Assembly: GCF_017589465.1 (NCBI RefSeq)
Contig: NZ_JAELYA010000008.1
Location: 248,001 to 312,000, forward strand
Direction of reading: 5' to 3'
Length of the DNA stretch: 64,000 bases
DNA from: Pseudomonas schmalbachii
GTDB taxonomy: Bacteria; Pseudomonadota; Gammaproteobacteria; Pseudomonadales; Pseudomonadaceae
The first letter of the stretch is position 1. Every line of letters starts with the position of its first letter. Under the pieces are notes generated by a model. The model was not told the DNA's origin and did no database searches. It was given only the letters and a program-made list of their open reading frames with translations. This document shows, in pieces, positions 15,593-24,352 of the stretch. A program made the translations under genes and the position numbers.

Positions 15593-15940
15593 ATGAAACT
15601 CCAGCAACTCTCCCTGCTCATCGCCGCAGGCCTGTTCTCCACCCTTACCCTGGCTGCCGGCTATACCGGTCCGGGTGCCGCGGCGGTGACCACGGTCAAG
15701 GCCGCCATGGACGCTTCCGACGACACGCCGGTGGTCCTGGAGGGCAAGATCACCAAGCGCATCAAGGGCGATATCTACGAGTTCCAGGATGCCACCGGCA
15801 GCATGAAGGTCGAGATCGATGACGAGGACTGGCCGGCGGCGGACATCAACCACATCACCCGCGTGAAGCTGTTCGGTGAAGTGGACCGCGACCTGATCGG
15901 CCGCGAAATCGACGTAGAGCGGGTGGAACTGATCCAGTAA
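15593..15940 (+). CDS. Periplasmic OB-fold stress protein (YgiW/YdeI/CarO-like), copy 2
   Basis: 115 residues, paralogue of the previous gene. Signal peptide MKLQQLSLLIAAGLFSTLTLAAG; then GYTGPG, VVLEGKITKRIKGDIYEFQD, MKVEIDDEDWPAA, KLFGEVD and IDVERVELIQ. It lacks the Ala/Pro-rich insert of copy 1. By position next to the acetylpolyamine amidohydrolase this copy may be the one equivalent to PAO1 carO, but I cannot settle which paralogue is ancestral. Terminators on both sides make it a single-gene unit. Confidence 0.9.
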   Translation: MKLQQLSLLIAAGLFSTLTLAAGYTGPGAAAVTTVKAAMDASDDTPVVLEGKITKRIKGDIYEFQDATGSMKVEIDDEDWPAADINHITRVKLFGEVDRDLIGREIDVERVELIQ

Positions 15941-15956
15941 GAAACGGTTTGTGCTG

Positions 15957-15999
15957 AACCGCGCCGAGCTACCGAGACAGCCGGCGCGGTCTTTTTTTT
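15957..15999 (+). terminator. Terminator after OB-fold gene 2
   Basis: ACCGCGCCG / CGGCGCGGT stem with a 15-base loop, followed by C and eight T. Confidence 0.92.
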
Positions 16000-16052
16000 G
16001 GTTCTTCGCGTTCCCCGCTATACGACTGGCGCGCTTCGGCTGAGGAAGCGTC

Positions 16053-16101
16053 TGTAGGAGCGCCCCATGGGCGCGAATCGCGGGCATGGCCCGCTCCTAC
16101 A
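16053..16101. repeat. Paired REP-like inverted repeat
   Basis: TGTAGGAGCGCCCCATGGGCGCGAA followed by CGCGGGCATGGCCCGCTCCTACA. The outer arms are reverse complements (TGTAGGAGCG/CGCTCCTACA with one core change) and each half carries its own CAT-centred hairpin. Confidence 0.85.
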
Positions 16102-16173
16102 CTTCGGGCAGGCCGAGCGAAACTCGTCGCTTCTGCCGTCCCCGATAATCCGCGATGAACCTTTTTTCACTCG

Positions 16174-17205
16174 TCAGCCGTTGGTTTCGTAGCCCTGCAG
16201 CACGTTCACCGCGTTGATGCCGATCTCCTCCACTGCATAACCCCCCTCCATCACGAACAGCGTCGGCAGGCCGAGCTTGCCGATCTGCTCGCCCATGCGC
16301 AGGTAGTCCGGACTGTCCAGCTTGAACTGCGAGATCGGGTCCTCCTTGAAGGTATCCACACCGAGGGAAACGATCAGCACGTCCGGGCCGTAGGCGGCGA
16401 TCTGGCGGATGGCGGCCTGCAGCGCCAGGCTCCACACCGACCAGTCGCTGCCCGACGCCAGCGGATAGTTGAAGTTGTAGCCCTCGCCGACGCCCCGGCC
16501 CTTCTCGTCGGCATAGCCGAGGAAGTACGGGTACTCGAAGCGCGGATCGCCGTGGATCGAGGTGAACAGCACGTCGGCGCGGTCGTAGAAGATGTCCTGG
16601 GTGCCGTTGCCGTGGTGATAGTCGACGTCGAGGATCGCCACGCGGCTGGCGCCCTGGTCGAGCACCGCCTGGGCGGCGATGGCGGCGTTGTTGAAGAAGC
16701 AGTAGCCGCCCATGTAGTCGGCCGAGGCGTGGTGGCCCGGCGGACGGCACAGGGAGAACACCGAGCGGGCGCCCTTGGCCAGTTCCGCCTGGCCGGTCAT
16801 GGCGACGTTCACCGAGCTGGTGATGGCCTGCCAGGTGCCGGCGGTGATCGGCGCGCCGGCGTCGAAGGAGTAGTAACCGAGGCGGCCGTCGATGCTGTCC
16901 GGCTCCCGCTGCTGCAGGCGCCGGTTCGGCCAGGCGATCGGCAGCATGTCGTGGGTGCGCCCGGTGGCCACCCAGTCGCGCCAGGCATGCTGGAGGAAGC
17001 GCACGAAGCCTTCGCTGTGCACCCGCAGGATCGGATCGAGGCCGAAGTCGCGGGGCGCCTGGATTGCGCCGAGATTCACCGCCTTGACGCGGTCGAGGAC
17101 CATGTCGGCGCGGCTGGGTTTTTCGTAGCAGGGGGTGAACTGGCCGTCGATCAGTTCGTGCTGGCCGTGGTGCAGGCGATGGTCGTCGCTGTAGATGGTC
17201 AACAT
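16174..17205 (-). CDS. aphB: Acetylpolyamine amidohydrolase (histone deacetylase fold)
   Basis: 343-residue zinc amidohydrolase of the class II deacetylase superfamily. It is expected to remove acetyl groups from acetylputrescine or acetylcadaverine. Visible catalytic pieces: RPPGHHAS (tandem His general acid-base pair), DVDYHHGNGTQDIFY (zinc-binding Asp and His), SIHGDPRFEYPYF, and SLGVDTFKEDP (second zinc Asp). The polyamine transporter genes lie immediately upstream on the same strand, so imported acetylpolyamines can be deacetylated in the cytoplasm. Symbol by similarity and neighbourhood to the PAO1 enzyme; paralogue assignment is less certain than function. Confidence 0.92.
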   Translation of the reverse strand: MLTIYSDDHRLHHGQHELIDGQFTPCYEKPSRADMVLDRVKAVNLGAIQAPRDFGLDPILRVHSEGFVRFLQHAWRDWVATGRTHDMLPIAWPNRRLQQREPDSIDGRLGYYSFDAGAPITAGTWQAITSSVNVAMTGQAELAKGARSVFSLCRPPGHHASADYMGGYCFFNNAAIAAQAVLDQGASRVAILDVDYHHGNGTQDIFYDRADVLFTSIHGDPRFEYPYFLGYADEKGRGVGEGYNFNYPLASGSDWSVWSLALQAAIRQIAAYGPDVLIVSLGVDTFKEDPISQFKLDSPDYLRMGEQIGKLGLPTLFVMEGGYAVEEIGINAVNVLQGYETNG

Positions 17206-17241
17206 CGGGGATTTCCTCGGGCGCGTTGGAACATGCGGCAG

Positions 17242-17278
17242 CCCTCACCCCAGCCCTCTCCGGGGGGAGAGGGGGCGG
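17242..17278. repeat. Half copy of the CCCTCACCC long inverted repeat
   Basis: CCCTCACCCCAGCCCTCTCC then GGGGGGAGAGGGGGCGG: a single hairpin arm of the family found complete at 3867, 29118 and 41230. It lies between the transporter's binding protein and the amidohydrolase. Confidence 0.75.
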
Positions 17279-17306
17279 TCAGGCGTGGGCCGGGTTGCGG
17301 AGTGGG

Positions 17307-18353
17307 TTATTTCTTCAGCTTGGTCCAGACCTTGGCGCGCAGGGCCATGGACTTCGGCGAGCAGAGCTGGAAGGCCTTCAGGCGGTCGAGCTTGTCCGCC
17401 GGCGTGTTGATCGCCGGGTCGTCGAACAGCTCCTTCTCCATGAACTTCTCGGAGCCTTCGATGGCGTTGTTGTACTTGGCGAAGTTGGAGGCCGCGGCGA
17501 TGTTTTCCGGCAGCAGCATCCAGTTGATGAAGGCGTGGGCTTCCTTGACGTTGGCGGCGTCCTTGGGAATCGCGAAGTTGTCGATGAACAGGCGGATGCC
17601 TTCCTTCGGATAGACGTAGACCAGGCTGGCGCGCTGGGCGTGGGCGCGGTGGAAGGCGCCGTTCCACTGCTGGTGCATGCTCACTTCGCCGGCGGCCATG
17701 CGCTCGATGGTGCCGTCGCTGTTGTACATGGCCAGCATCGGCTTCTGCTTGAGCAGCAGGTCGAGGACCTTCTCGGCCTGCTTGGGATCCTCGGTGCACT
17801 CGTCGACCCCGGCGAGGTAGGTCGCCGGCGGCCACAGGTCGTCCATCGAGTTGAGCGCGACGACCTTGCCCTTCAGGTCCGCCGGCGGCTCGAAGAACGG
17901 CTTCCAGCTTTCCTCCAGCCTGCCGCCCGGCACCTGGGCGCTGTCGTAGCTGTAGCCCGTGGTGCCCCACAGGTAGGGCATGGTGTAGTCGTGGCCGGGG
18001 TCGTAGCTGAGGGTCCTGAACTTCTCCTTCAGGTTCGCCGCGTTCGGCAACTGCGACTTGTCGAGCTTCTGCAGCAGGCCTTCCTTCACGAAGATTTCGA
18101 TGAAGCTGTCCGACGGCACCACCACGTCGTAGGAACCGCCGCCGGCCTTGAGCTTGGCCAGCAGGGTTTCGTTGCTGTCGTAGGCATCCAGGGTGGCGTG
18201 GATGCCGGTGTCCTTCTCGAACTTCTTCAGCAGCTCCGGCGGGTAGTAGTCCGACCAGTTGGCGAAGTGCAGGGTGCCTTCGGCCTGCGCCTGTCCGGCC
18301 AGCGCGAGGCCGGCGAGGAGGGAAAGCGCGAGCGGGGTGCGGCGGAATTTCAT
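17307..18353 (-). CDS. Polyamine ABC transporter periplasmic binding protein (PotF/SpuD-like)
   Basis: 348 residues, signal peptide MKFRRTPLALSLLAGLALAGQAQA. The mature start EGTLHFANWSDYYPPELLKKFEKDTGIH is typical of the PotD/PotF class, where the Trp-Ser-Asp-Tyr segment contributes to the polyamine pocket. Other family pieces are YDVVVPSDSFIE, MPYLWGTTGYSYD and the late INWMLLPENIA. It probably captures putrescine, spermidine or their acetyl forms and delivers them to the two permeases encoded just upstream in the operon. The downstream deacetylase hints at acetylated substrates. Confidence 0.93.
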   Translation of the reverse strand: MKFRRTPLALSLLAGLALAGQAQAEGTLHFANWSDYYPPELLKKFEKDTGIHATLDAYDSNETLLAKLKAGGGSYDVVVPSDSFIEIFVKEGLLQKLDKSQLPNAANLKEKFRTLSYDPGHDYTMPYLWGTTGYSYDSAQVPGGRLEESWKPFFEPPADLKGKVVALNSMDDLWPPATYLAGVDECTEDPKQAEKVLDLLLKQKPMLAMYNSDGTIERMAAGEVSMHQQWNGAFHRAHAQRASLVYVYPKEGIRLFIDNFAIPKDAANVKEAHAFINWMLLPENIAAASNFAKYNNAIEGSEKFMEKELFDDPAINTPADKLDRLKAFQLCSPKSMALRAKVWTKLKK

Positions 18354-18389
18354 CGGTGAAGCTCCTTGTCCTGTTGTTATGGGAGGCAG

Positions 18390-19178
18390 TCAGCGACGGC
18401 GTTGGCCGACGTAATACGACAGCGCTACGAACGCTATGGATATCAGAAGGATGATCGACGAAATGGCATTTATCTTCGGCGATATCCCCATTCTTATGGC
18501 GCTGAAGATGTACACCGGCAGCGTCGTGGCACCGGCGCCGGCGACGAAGTAGGTGATGACGAAGTCGTCCATCGAGATGATGAAGGCGAGCATCGCCCCG
18601 GACAGGATGCCCGGCATCAGCAGCGGGAAGGTCACCCGCCAGAACGCCCGCCACGGCGAGGCGTAGAGATCGGCGGCGGCCTCCGCCAGGCGCGGGTCCA
18701 TGCCTTCGAGACGGGCGCGGATCGGCAGGTAGGCGAAGGGAATGCAGAACACCACGTGGGCGATGAGGATGGTGAACAGCGACAGCTTCAGGCCGATGAA
18801 GGCGAAGAACATCAGCGTCGCCACCGCCGTGACGATTTCCGGCACCAGCAGCGGCAGGCCGAGCACGCCATTCATCAGGCCCTGGCCGCGGAAGCTGCGG
18901 CCGCGCATGCCCAGCGCGGCGAGGGTCGCCAGGCTGGTGGAAATCAGCGTGGCGAGGCTGGCGACGATCAGCGAGTTCTTCGCCGCGCGGATGATCTCCG
19001 GATCGTCCGCCACCACCGAATACCAGCGCAGGCTGAAGCTTTCCCACATGGTCGCCGACTGGCCACTGTTGAAGCTCAGCACCACCAGCACCACGATCGG
19101 CACGTAGAGGAAGGCAAAGAACAGCCAGGCCACCGGGCGCACGCCGGTGAAGCGCCAGAGCGGATTCAGCGAGTTCAT
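18390..19178 (-). CDS. Polyamine ABC transporter permease (PotI/PotC-like)
   Basis: 262-residue inner-membrane permease with about six hydrophobic segments. The EAA loop is seen as RLEGMDPRLAEAAADLYASPWRAFWRVTFPLLMPGILSG, and SMDDFVITYFVAGAGATTLPVYIFSAIRMGISPKIN is the PotC/PotI signature. The start codon overlaps the stop of the other permease by 4 bases (ATGA), with a GGAGGT ribosome site inside the upstream gene, so the two subunits are translationally coupled. Confidence 0.94.
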   Translation of the reverse strand: MNSLNPLWRFTGVRPVAWLFFAFLYVPIVVLVVLSFNSGQSATMWESFSLRWYSVVADDPEIIRAAKNSLIVASLATLISTSLATLAALGMRGRSFRGQGLMNGVLGLPLLVPEIVTAVATLMFFAFIGLKLSLFTILIAHVVFCIPFAYLPIRARLEGMDPRLAEAAADLYASPWRAFWRVTFPLLMPGILSGAMLAFIISMDDFVITYFVAGAGATTLPVYIFSAIRMGISPKINAISSIILLISIAFVALSYYVGQRRR

Positions 19179-20095
19179 GGGTGACCTCCGGCAGCGCCCG
19201 GCTTGAAGCGCAGGCTGTAGATCAGCATCGCCAGCAGGACGAAGGCGAGCAGGGCGAAGGACAGCGCGGCGCCGAACGGCCAGTTGTGCGCGCTGCCGAA
19301 CTGCAGCTGGATCAGGTTGCCGATCATCAGCGACTTACCGCCACCGAGCAGCTCGGGAATGATGTAGCTGCCCAGCGACGGGATGAACACCAGGATGCAG
19401 CCGGCGACGACCCCCGGCATGGCCAGCGGGATGATGATCCGCTTGAGCGCCTGCCAGCGGTTGGCGCCGAGGTCGAAGGCGGCTTCCACCAGGCGCCAGT
19501 CCATCTTCTCCAGGCTGGTGTAGACCGGCAGCACCATGAACGGCAGGAAGGTGTAGAGCAGCCCGATCACCACTGCCGTGTCGGTGTAGAGGATGCCCAG
19601 CGCCTTGTCGGAAAGACCCAGGCCATGCAGGCCGGCATCCACCAAGCCGCCGTTGCGTAGCAGCAGGATCCACGCGTAGACGCGCACCAGCAGGTTGGTC
19701 CAGAACGGTACGGTCACGAGGAACAGCAGCAGGTTGCGCCGCCGCTCATCCTGCAGGGCGAGGTAGAGCGCGGTGGGGAAGCCGATCAGCAGGCAGCCGG
19801 CGGTGGTGAGGATCGACAGCCAGAACGAGCGCTGGAAGATGCCCAGGTAGTCGACGTTGAAAGTCAGGCTGTCGTCGAGGTCGCGTTCCCAGAGGAAGTT
19901 GATGTAGGCCTCGACGCTGTGCTGGCCCCACTTCACGCCACCGTAATCACCGGGCGCCTGGACCGAGACGGCGAACATGATGCCCAGCGGAACCACCAGG
20001 AACACCAGCAGCATGAGCATCGCCGGGCTGGTCAATGCCAGGCGCTGGCGCAGGCTCCTGCGTTCGGCCTGCATGCGGAGGGTCAGCGCGCTCAT
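19175..20095 (-). CDS. Polyamine ABC transporter permease (PotH/PotB-like)
   Basis: 306-residue permease with several membrane segments ([21 protein letters not shown] near the start). Family motifs: [58 protein letters not shown] (EAA loop) and [27 protein letters not shown]. The ATG at 20095 overlaps the ATPase stop codon by 4 bases (ATGA) and begins [14 protein letters not shown]. Confidence 0.94.
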   Translation of the reverse strand: MSALTLRMQAERRSLRQRLALTSPAMLMLLVFLVVPLGIMFAVSVQAPGDYGGVKWGQHSVEAYINFLWERDLDDSLTFNVDYLGIFQRSFWLSILTTAGCLLIGFPTALYLALQDERRRNLLLFLVTVPFWTNLLVRVYAWILLLRNGGLVDAGLHGLGLSDKALGILYTDTAVVIGLLYTFLPFMVLPVYTSLEKMDWRLVEAAFDLGANRWQALKRIIIPLAMPGVVAGCILVFIPSLGSYIIPELLGGGKSLMIGNLIQLQFGSAHNWPFGAALSFALLAFVLLAMLIYSLRFKPGAAGGHP

Positions 20096-21141
20096 TCGGC
20101 GAGTACCCGTATGGCGTTGGCGGGTACCCGCACCCGTACTTCGGCGCCGGGCGCATGCAGGGAGCCGGCGCCTTCGCGGTTCTGCTGGCGCACGCGGAAG
20201 CCGCCCTGGCCGGCGACGCGCAGGTGGTACACGGTGTCGGTGCCGACGTAGACGATGTTCTCCACGATTCCGGCGAGCTGGCCGTCGTGGGCGAGTTCGG
20301 TGCGCTCCGGACGGATCGCCAGGGTGACCTTGCCGGGCAGCGTGGTGGCGGCGGGGATGAGCTGGCCGTCGGCCAGGCGTACGCCATCGGCCTGGGCCTC
20401 GCCTTCGAGGAAGTTGGTCTCGCCGATGAAGTCGGCGACCAGGCGGTTCACCGGCGCCTCGTAGATCTCCGTGGGCGTGCCGACCTGCATGACCTTGCCG
20501 CGGCTCATCACCGCAATGCGGTCGGACATGGTCAGGGCTTCTTCCTGGTCGTGGGTGACGAAGATGAAGGTGATGCCGGTCTCGTGCTGCAGGCGCTTGA
20601 GTTCGATCTGCATTTCCTTGCGCAGCTTGAGGTCCAGCGCCGACAGCGATTCGTCGAGCAGCAGCACCTTGGGCCGGCTGGCCAGCGCGCGGGCGAGGGC
20701 GATGCGCTGCTGCTGGCCGCCGGAAAGCTGGTCGGCGCGGCGCTTGCCGACGTCCGGCAGGCGCACCAGTTCGAGCATGGCGGTGACGGTCTTTTCGATC
20801 TCGTCGCGTGGCTTGCCCTGCATCTCCAGGCCGAAGGCGATGTTCTCCGCCACCGTCATGTGCGGGAACAGCGCGTAGCTCTGGAACACGGTGTTGACCG
20901 GGCGGCGGAAGGGCGGGAGGCCTTCCATGGGGTCGCCGTAGAGGCGGATGCTGCCGGAGGTGGGTTGTTCGAATCCGGCGATGAGGCGCAGCAGGGTGGT
21001 CTTGCCACAGCCGGAGGGGCCGAGGAGGGTGAAGAATTCGTTGGAACGGATATCCAGCGACACATCGTCCAGGGCCTTCAGCCCCTGGCCGGGCGTACCG
21101 AATTCCATGCCTATCCGCTCGATGGCGATCGCACTGGTCAT
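20092..21141 (-). CDS. Polyamine ABC transporter ATP-binding protein (PotG/PotA-like)
   Basis: 349-residue ATPase and first gene of the operon. Walker [11 protein letters not shown]-loop region [15 protein letters not shown], signature [15 protein letters not shown], Walker [14 protein letters not shown]-loop [12 protein letters not shown]-terminal TOBE domain ([30 protein letters not shown]) is the usual regulatory part of MalK/PotA-type ATPases. Start ATG 21141 has an AGG ribosome site. The order ATPase-permease-permease-binding protein-amidohydrolase is compact. Confidence 0.94.
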   Translation of the reverse strand: MTSAIAIERIGMEFGTPGQGLKALDDVSLDIRSNEFFTLLGPSGCGKTTLLRLIAGFEQPTSGSIRLYGDPMEGLPPFRRPVNTVFQSYALFPHMTVAENIAFGLEMQGKPRDEIEKTVTAMLELVRLPDVGKRRADQLSGGQQQRIALARALASRPKVLLLDESLSALDLKLRKEMQIELKRLQHETGITFIFVTHDQEEALTMSDRIAVMSRGKVMQVGTPTEIYEAPVNRLVADFIGETNFLEGEAQADGVRLADGQLIPAATTLPGKVTLAIRPERTELAHDGQLAGIVENIVYVGTDTVYHLRVAGQGGFRVRQQNREGAGSLHAPGAEVRVRVPANAIRVLAE

Positions 21142-21250
21142 GCTCGATACCTGCAGGCAAGCTATTGTTATTGTTGAGGTTTTCGCTCTCTGTAGGAGCG
21201 CTTCACCTGGCTGCGGATCGATAATGAACGCGGTCTTGGAGCGGCAGAAC

Positions 21251-21284
21251 GATAGATCAGGCCAATAAGGGATAAATCAGGCCA
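21251..21284. repeat. Tandem 14-base direct repeats upstream of the polyamine operon
   Basis: GATAGATCAGGCCA (21251-21264) and GATAAATCAGGCCA (21271-21284): 13 of 14 identical, period 20 bases (about two helical turns). They lie 110-143 bases upstream of the ATPase start in the 385-base gap, a reasonable place for a regulator. Confidence 0.5.
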
Positions 21285-21316
21285 AGTTGGTAGTACGGCT
21301 TTCGTGGATGGGTTCC

Positions 21317-21399
21317 CGTAGGTTGGCGCTGAGCTTGCGAAGCCCAACAGTGCCACGACGAGCAGATGTTGGGCTTCGCTGCGCTCAGCCCAACCTACG
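21317..21399. repeat. Inverted repeat, GTAGGTTGG family, copy 3
   Basis: CGTAGGTTGGCGCTGAGCTTG...AAGCCCAAC / GTTGGGCTTCGCTGCGCTCAGCCCAACCTACG, about 83 bases. It separates the divergent polyamine and iron operons; a truncated TGTAGGAGCGCTTC fragment is also present at 21191-21204. Confidence 0.85.
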
Positions 21400-21475
21400 T
21401 GGCGTTCGCGGCTTCATGTCGCAGCCGAAAGCAAGCCTGATGAAACACCTCGACACAACTGCGCGGCTCGGTGGC

Positions 21476-21496
21476 AAATGATATTTCTTATCATTT
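21476..21496 (+). promoter_or_regulatory. Fur box for the iron transporter operon
   Basis: AAATGATA-TTTCT-TATCATTT, an 8-bp perfect inverted repeat that matches the Fur operator pattern. It lies 31 bases before the binding-protein ATG. It predicts iron repression of the operon. Confidence 0.82.
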
Positions 21497-21526
21497 CCTG
21501 TCTTTCATCAGTTCAGGGGATGCAAC

Positions 21527-22528
21527 ATGCAGGTTCGTCATGGATTGTTCGCCACTCTCATGCTCGCCACATTGGCCGGTACAGCGCAGGCGGCCGACGA
21601 GGTGGTGGTCTACTCCTCGCGTATCGACGAGTTGATCAAGCCGGTGTTCGATGCCTACACCGCCAAGACCGGCGTCAAGGTGAAGTTCATCACCGACAAG
21701 GAAGCCCCGCTGATGGCGCGGATCAAGGCCGAGGGCGCCAACACGCCGGCCGACCTGCTGCTCACGGTGGACGCCGGCAACCTCTGGCAGGCCGAGCAGA
21801 TGGGCATCCTGCAGCCGTTCGACTCGCCGGTCCTCGACGCCAACATCCCGCCGCAGTACCGCTCCAGCACCGACAGCTGGACCGGCCTGTCGCTGCGTGC
21901 GCGGACCATCGCCTACTCCACCGAGCGGGTGAAGCCGGAGGAACTGACCACTTACGAAGCGCTGGCCGACAAGAACTGGGAAGGCCGTCTGTGCCTGCGC
22001 ACGTCGAAGAAGGTCTACAACCAGTCGCTGACCGCCACCCTGATCGAGACCCACGGCGCCGAGAAGACCGAGCAGATCATCAAGGGCTGGGTGAGCAACC
22101 TGGCCACCGACGTGTTCTCCGACGACACCGCGCTGCTCCAGGCGATCCAGGCCGGCCAGTGCGACGTCGGCCTGGTCAACACCTACTACTACGGTCGCCT
22201 GCACAAGGAGAACCCGGGCCTGAAGGTCAAGCTGTTCTGGCCGAACCAGGCGGACCGCGGCGTACACGTCAACCTGTCGGGCATCGGCCTGACCAAGTAT
22301 GCTCCGCACCCGGATGCGGCGAAGAAGCTGGTCGAATGGATGACCAGCAGCGACGCCCAGGGGCTGTTCGCCAGTCTCAACCAGGAGTTCCCGGCCAACC
22401 CGAAAGTCGCGCCGTCCGAAGAGGTCGCCGCCTGGGGAGCGTTCAAGGCCGACAGCATCCCGGTGGAAGTCGCCGGCAAGCGCCAGGCCGAGGCGATCAA
22501 GCTGATGGACCGCGCCGGCTGGAACTGA
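21527..22528 (+). CDS. Ferric iron ABC transporter periplasmic binding protein (FbpA/HitA-like)
   Basis: 333 residues, signal peptide [22 protein letters not shown], then [27 protein letters not shown] as in FbpA/FutA proteins. The Fe(III)-coordinating tyrosine cluster is seen in NTYYYGR. Other family parts: [20 protein letters not shown] and [18 protein letters not shown]. It binds free ferric iron in the periplasm and passes it to the permease encoded downstream. Fur box upstream. No ATPase gene follows in this cluster, so one must be supplied from elsewhere. Confidence 0.94.
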   Translation: MQVRHGLFATLMLATLAGTAQAADEVVVYSSRIDELIKPVFDAYTAKTGVKVKFITDKEAPLMARIKAEGANTPADLLLTVDAGNLWQAEQMGILQPFDSPVLDANIPPQYRSSTDSWTGLSLRARTIAYSTERVKPEELTTYEALADKNWEGRLCLRTSKKVYNQSLTATLIETHGAEKTEQIIKGWVSNLATDVFSDDTALLQAIQAGQCDVGLVNTYYYGRLHKENPGLKVKLFWPNQADRGVHVNLSGIGLTKYAPHPDAAKKLVEWMTSSDAQGLFASLNQEFPANPKVAPSEEVAAWGAFKADSIPVEVAGKRQAEAIKLMDRAGWN

Positions 22529-22554
22529 CGCTCTTGCGGTTGCGTCGATGACAT

Positions 22555-22670
22555 CGTTCCCACGCTCCTGCGTGGGAACGCCGCCTTCGACGCTCCTGCG
22601 TCGAGCCGGAGCCTGCCTCGGGACGCGGGAGCGTCCGGGGATGCATTCCCACGCGGGAGCGTGGGAACGA
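22555..22670. repeat. Multi-hairpin repeat (CGTTCCCACGC family)
   Basis: Nested hairpins in a row: CGTTCCCACGC-TCCT-GCGTGGGAACG, CGACGC-TCCT-GCGTCG, GGACGC-GGGA-GCGTCC and TTCCCACGC-GGGA-GCGTGGGAA. The outer units are also inverted copies of one another. It sits in the 204-base gap between binding protein and permease, so it probably affects the ratio of the two transcripts. Confidence 0.85.
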
Positions 22671-22685
22671 TTGATTCATCCACGC

Positions 22686-22705
22686 GCCCCGGCCCAAGCC
22701 GGGGC
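22686..22705 (+). terminator. Hairpin between iron binding protein and permease
   Basis: GCCCCGGC-CCAA-GCCGGGGC followed by TTCGTGTTTT. It resembles a weak terminator or attenuator inside the operon, just before the permease start. Confidence 0.5.
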
Positions 22706-22732
22706 TTCGTGTTTTCCGATACTGAGGTTTTC

Positions 22733-24352
22733 GTGGCCCATCCCGCTCCCCGTTGCTGGTATCCCATCGTCTTCGCCATCGCCGCCCTGGTGGTGCTGCC
22801 GCTCAGCGTGCTGGCGCTGAGCTGGGCGGAGATCGACGGGGAGATCTGGCAGCACCTGTGGGACACGCAGATGCCGCGCCTGCTCGGCAATACGGCGGTG
22901 CTGGTGCTCGGGGTGGGCGTCGGTGTGACCGTGCTCGGCGTCAGCCTGGCCTGGCTCACCAGCCTCTGCGAATTTCCCGGCCGGCGCTGGCTGGACTGGG
23001 CGCTGATGCTGCCGTTCGCCATTCCGGCCTATGTGCTGGCGTTCGTCTTCGTCGGCCTGCTGGACTTCGCCGGGCCGCTGCAGACGCTGCTGCGCGAGTG
23101 GTTCGGCAGCGGCTTCCGGATGCCGCGGGTGCGTTCCACCGGCGGGGTGATCCTGGTTCTGGTGCTGGTGTTCTACCCCTACGTCTACCTGCTCGCGCGC
23201 ACCGCCTTCGTCGCCCAGGGCAAGGGCCTGATGGAGGCCGCGCGAGTGCTCGGGCTGTCGCCGTGGGCGGCGTTCTGGCGGGTCGCCCTGCCGATGGCGC
23301 GGCCGGCCATCGGCGCCGGCGTGGCGCTGGCGCTGATGGAGACCCTGGCGGATTTCGGCGCGGTCTCGGTATTCAACTTCGACACCTTCACCACCGCCAT
23401 CTACAAGACCTGGTACGGCTTCTACAGCCTTTCCAGCGCCACCCAACTGGCCAGCCTGCTGCTGCTCGGGGTGATCCTAGTGCTGCTCGGCGAGCGCTAC
23501 ACGCGCAGCCGTGCCGCCGCGCCCAGCGAGCGGCCGCGCGGTGCGGCGCTGTATCACCTGCGCGGGGGCAAGGCGCTGGCCGCCAGTGCCTGGTGCGGCC
23601 TGGTGTTCCTCTGCGCCTTCGTCGTGCCGGTTCTGCAACTGGTGGCCTGGTGCTGGCAGCGCGGCCGCTTCGACCTCGACGAGCGCTATGTCGGGCTGAT
23701 CCTGCACAGCCTCTACCTCGGCGCGCTGGCTGCGCTGGTGACGGTGGCGCTGGCACTGCTGCTGGCCTTCGCCCGGCGGGTGGCGCCGAACCGTCCGGTG
23801 CGTTCGGCGGTCGGCCTGGCCAACCTCGGCTACGCGCTGCCCGGCTCGGTGCTGGCGGTGTCGATCATGCTGGCCTTCAGTTGGCTGGACAATCACTGGG
23901 TGATCCCCCTTTCCACCGCCCTCGGCGGCGCCGGCAAGCCGCTGCTGCTGGGCAGCCTGCTGGCGCTGCTGCTGGCCTACCTGATCCGCTTCATGGCGGT
24001 GGCCTACGGTCCGCTGGAAGGCGGGCTGGAGCGCATCCGGCCGTCGCTGGCGGAGGCCTCGCGCAGCCTCGGAGTCGGCGGAGTGCGGCTATTCTTCAGT
24101 GTCTATCTGCCGCTGCTGGTGCCCGGCGCGCTGAGTGCGGCGCTGCTGGTGTTCGTCGACGTGCTCAAGGAAATGCCGGCGACCCTGCTGATGCGGCCAT
24201 TCGGCTGGGACACCCTGGCCGTGCGGGTATTCGAGATGACCAGCGAAGGCGAGTGGGCACGCGCGGCACTCCCGGCGCTGAGTCTGGTGCTGGTCGGACT
24301 TTTCCCGGTGATCGGTCTGATCCGTCGCTCCGCCCATCCGCACGAACGCTGA
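22733..24352 (+). CDS. Ferric iron ABC transporter permease (FbpB-like, fused double permease)
   Basis: 539-residue inner-membrane permease with two homologous halves, as in FbpB/HitB. The EAA-type loops are seen twice: GLMEAARVLGLSPWAAFWRVALPMARPAIGAG and IRPSLAEASRSLGVGGVRLFFSVYLPLLVPGALSA. GTG 22733 is chosen because an ACTGAGG ribosome site precedes it and VAHPAPRCWYPIV leads directly into the first membrane helix; the upstream in-frame ATG would be inside the hairpin repeat. In PAO1 as I recall it this pair also lies next to gcvT. Confidence 0.93.
   Translation: MAHPAPRCWYPIVFAIAALVVLPLSVLALSWAEIDGEIWQHLWDTQMPRLLGNTAVLVLGVGVGVTVLGVSLAWLTSLCEFPGRRWLDWALMLPFAIPAYVLAFVFVGLLDFAGPLQTLLREWFGSGFRMPRVRSTGGVILVLVLVFYPYVYLLARTAFVAQGKGLMEAARVLGLSPWAAFWRVALPMARPAIGAGVALALMETLADFGAVSVFNFDTFTTAIYKTWYGFYSLSSATQLASLLLLGVILVLLGERYTRSRAAAPSERPRGAALYHLRGGKALAASAWCGLVFLCAFVVPVLQLVAWCWQRGRFDLDERYVGLILHSLYLGALAALVTVALALLLAFARRVAPNRPVRSAVGLANLGYALPGSVLAVSIMLAFSWLDNHWVIPLSTALGGAGKPLLLGSLLALLLAYLIRFMAVAYGPLEGGLERIRPSLAEASRSLGVGGVRLFFSVYLPLLVPGALSAALLVFVDVLKEMPATLLMRPFGWDTLAVRVFEMTSEGEWARAALPALSLVLVGLFPVIGLIRRSAHPHER

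Noticed and set aside
20096-21160. Upstream extension of the PotH-like permease frame to 21160
   Set aside because: The extension is an out-of-frame shadow of the ATPase gene; the permease begins at the ATGA overlap at 20095.
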